Shown here: positions 63,160-64,000 of the stretch, piece after piece
How positions within the stretch are numbered: position 1 is the first letter of the stretch
How the letters are laid out: each line of letters opens with the position of its first letter
NCBI RefSeq assembly: GCF_002844195.1
Contig: NZ_PEND01000001.1
Span: forward strand, 806,001-870,000
Length of the DNA: 64,000 nt
Source of the DNA: Halegenticoccus soli
Lineage (GTDB): Archaea; Halobacteriota; Halobacteria; Halobacteriales; Haloferacaceae
Reading direction: 5' to 3'
The notes under the pieces: generated by a model
Told to the model about the DNA's origin: nothing
The model's input: only the letters and a program-made list of their open reading frames with translations
The model's database searches: none
Program-made: the position numbers and the translations under genes

Positions 63160-64000
63160 ATGAACGTGCGGAAGATCGCGGACCTCGGGCCGGACGAGCG
63201 CGCCGCGCTGTTCGAGCGCGACGCCGGCATCGAGGCCGTCCGCGGCGACGTCCGGACGATCGTGGAACGCGTCCGCGACGAGGGCGACGTCGCGATCAGG
63301 GAGTTCTGCCGGGAGTTCGACGGCGTCGAGGTCGGCAACCTGGACGTCACGGGCGACGCCGAGCGCGCCGCCGAGGCCGTCGACGACGAGATCCGCGGGG
63401 CGATCCGCGACGCGGCGGCGAACGTCAGGGAGTTCCACGAGCGGCAGGTGCCCGAGGACTGGCGCGAGACGATCGGCGGGCGGGAGCTCGGCCGCCGGTT
63501 CCGGCCGCTCGAACGCGTCGGGGTGTACGCGCCGGGCGGGACCGCCGCCTACCCGTCCAGCGTCCTGATGGGGGTCATCCCGGCGAAGGTCGCGGGCGTC
63601 GAACACGTCGCGGTGACGACCCCGCCGGCGGAGAAGATCAACCCGGTGACGCTCGCCGCCGCTCACGAGGCGGGGGCGGACGCGGTCTACAGCGTCGGCG
63701 GCGCGCAGGCCGTCGCCGCGCTCGCCCACGGGACCGAGACGGTCAAGGCGGTCCAGAAGGTCGTCGGGCCGGGGAACAGGTGGGTCACCGCCGCGAAGGC
63801 CGAGATCAGGGGCGACGTCGAGATCGACTTCCTCGCGGGGCCGAGCGAGATCCTGGTGCTGGCCGACGAGACGGCCGAACCGGCGTTCGTCGCCGCCGAC
63901 CTCGTCGCGCAGGCCGAGCACGACCCGAACGCCTCCGTCGTCGCCGTCACGGACGACCCCGGGACCGCGGAGGCGATCGTCGCCGAGGTCGAGTCGCAGA
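63160..64000 (+). CDS. hisD: Histidinol dehydrogenase (3' end beyond window)
   Basis: Catalyses the last two steps of histidine synthesis, L-histidinol to L-histidine with two NAD+. About 280 codons are visible. Landmarks: MNVRKIADLGPDERAALFERD, VGVYAPGGTAAYPSSVLMGVIPAKVAGV, AVYSVGGAQAVAALAHGTETVKAVQKVVGPGNRWVTAAKAEI, DVEIDFLAGPSEILVLADETA and LVAQAEHDPNASVVAVTD (zinc and histidinol-binding region). The start at 63160 is the first in-frame ATG and gives the family N-terminus. Confidence 0.95.
   Translation, partial: MNVRKIADLGPDERAALFERDAGIEAVRGDVRTIVERVRDEGDVAIREFCREFDGVEVGNLDVTGDAERAAEAVDDEIRGAIRDAAANVREFHERQVPEDWRETIGGRELGRRFRPLERVGVYAPGGTAAYPSSVLMGVIPAKVAGVEHVAVTTPPAEKINPVTLAAAHEAGADAVYSVGGAQAVAALAHGTETVKAVQKVVGPGNRWVTAAKAEIRGDVEIDFLAGPSEILVLADETAEPAFVAADLVAQAEHDPNASVVAVTDDPGTAEAIVAEVESQ

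Overview
The window is chromosomal DNA from a halophilic archaeon (class Halobacteria); the genus cannot be fixed from sequence alone. The pointers are high GC, acidic proteins, many leaderless starts (TATA-like box about 25-32 bases before ATG/GTG), Tat-type lipoprotein signals, haloarchaeal families (HalOD1, bacterio-opsin-activator HTH, PccX), F420 biosynthesis, an archaeal geranylgeranyl reductase, and IS1341-type tnpB debris. Both edges cut genes: livM on the left, hisD on the right.

Layout. 1-4.8 kb: branched-chain amino acid permeases livH/livM, a PadR regulator, a HalOD1 protein, an HTH-10 regulator and a zinc ribbon. 5.2-7.5 kb: NhaC antiporter and a winged-helix regulator. 7.5-13.5 kb: denitrification block with halocyanin, copper nitrite reductase NirK, a MoaD/ThiS-like protein ending in Cys-Cys, quinol nitric oxide reductase and a stand-alone HemA-dimerization-like protein. 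Three CGAAC-N2-GTTCG palindromes lie in this block. 13.6-17.4 kb: glutaredoxin, cobalamin adenosyltransferase, small proteins, tRNA-Val(CAC), an HD hydrolase and a DsbA-like lipoprotein.

17.8-30.3 kb is the most interesting part. It holds a class III aminotransferase, a DMT exporter, a threonine-dehydratase-like enzyme, an M20 deacylase, a D-2-hydroxyacid dehydrogenase, a clear DoeA/EutD-type ectoine hydrolase, a diaminobutyrate-type aminotransferase, RidA, an uncharacterised haloarchaeal protein and a BCCT carrier. Together they can be read as an archaeal ectoine (perhaps hydroxyectoine) utilisation island: import by BCCT, ring opening by the M24 enzyme, deacetylation by M20, transamination to aspartate semialdehyde, with dehydratase plus RidA handling an enamine. 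Several of its promoters carry a TGTGTAY/RTACACA motif. At two genes this forms a 7-5-7 palindrome lying on the start codon.

30-44.7 kb: succinyl-CoA synthetase, small zinc proteins, an oxidoreductase and an SDR, three NSS transporters, an HD phosphohydrolase, an amidohydrolase, UspA and BirA. 44.8-48.6 kb: haloarchaeal propionyl/acetyl-CoA carboxylase (pccB, pccX, pccA), with birA to biotinylate it. 48.8-57.2 kb: ribosomal S17e, the tightly coupled cofD-dus-citG-DUF447 operon, geranylgeranyl reductase, a second hydroxyacid dehydrogenase, an FAH-family enzyme and aspartate-semialdehyde dehydrogenase. 57.5-58.6 kb: a receiver-PAS-PAS signalling protein. 59-62.6 kb: an accessory patch of lower GC with two divergent HTH-MazF-like modules separated by repeats, a decayed IS1341-type element whose tnpB has an in-frame amber codon, and a set of perfect hairpins. 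62.9-64 kb: a small membrane protein and hisD.
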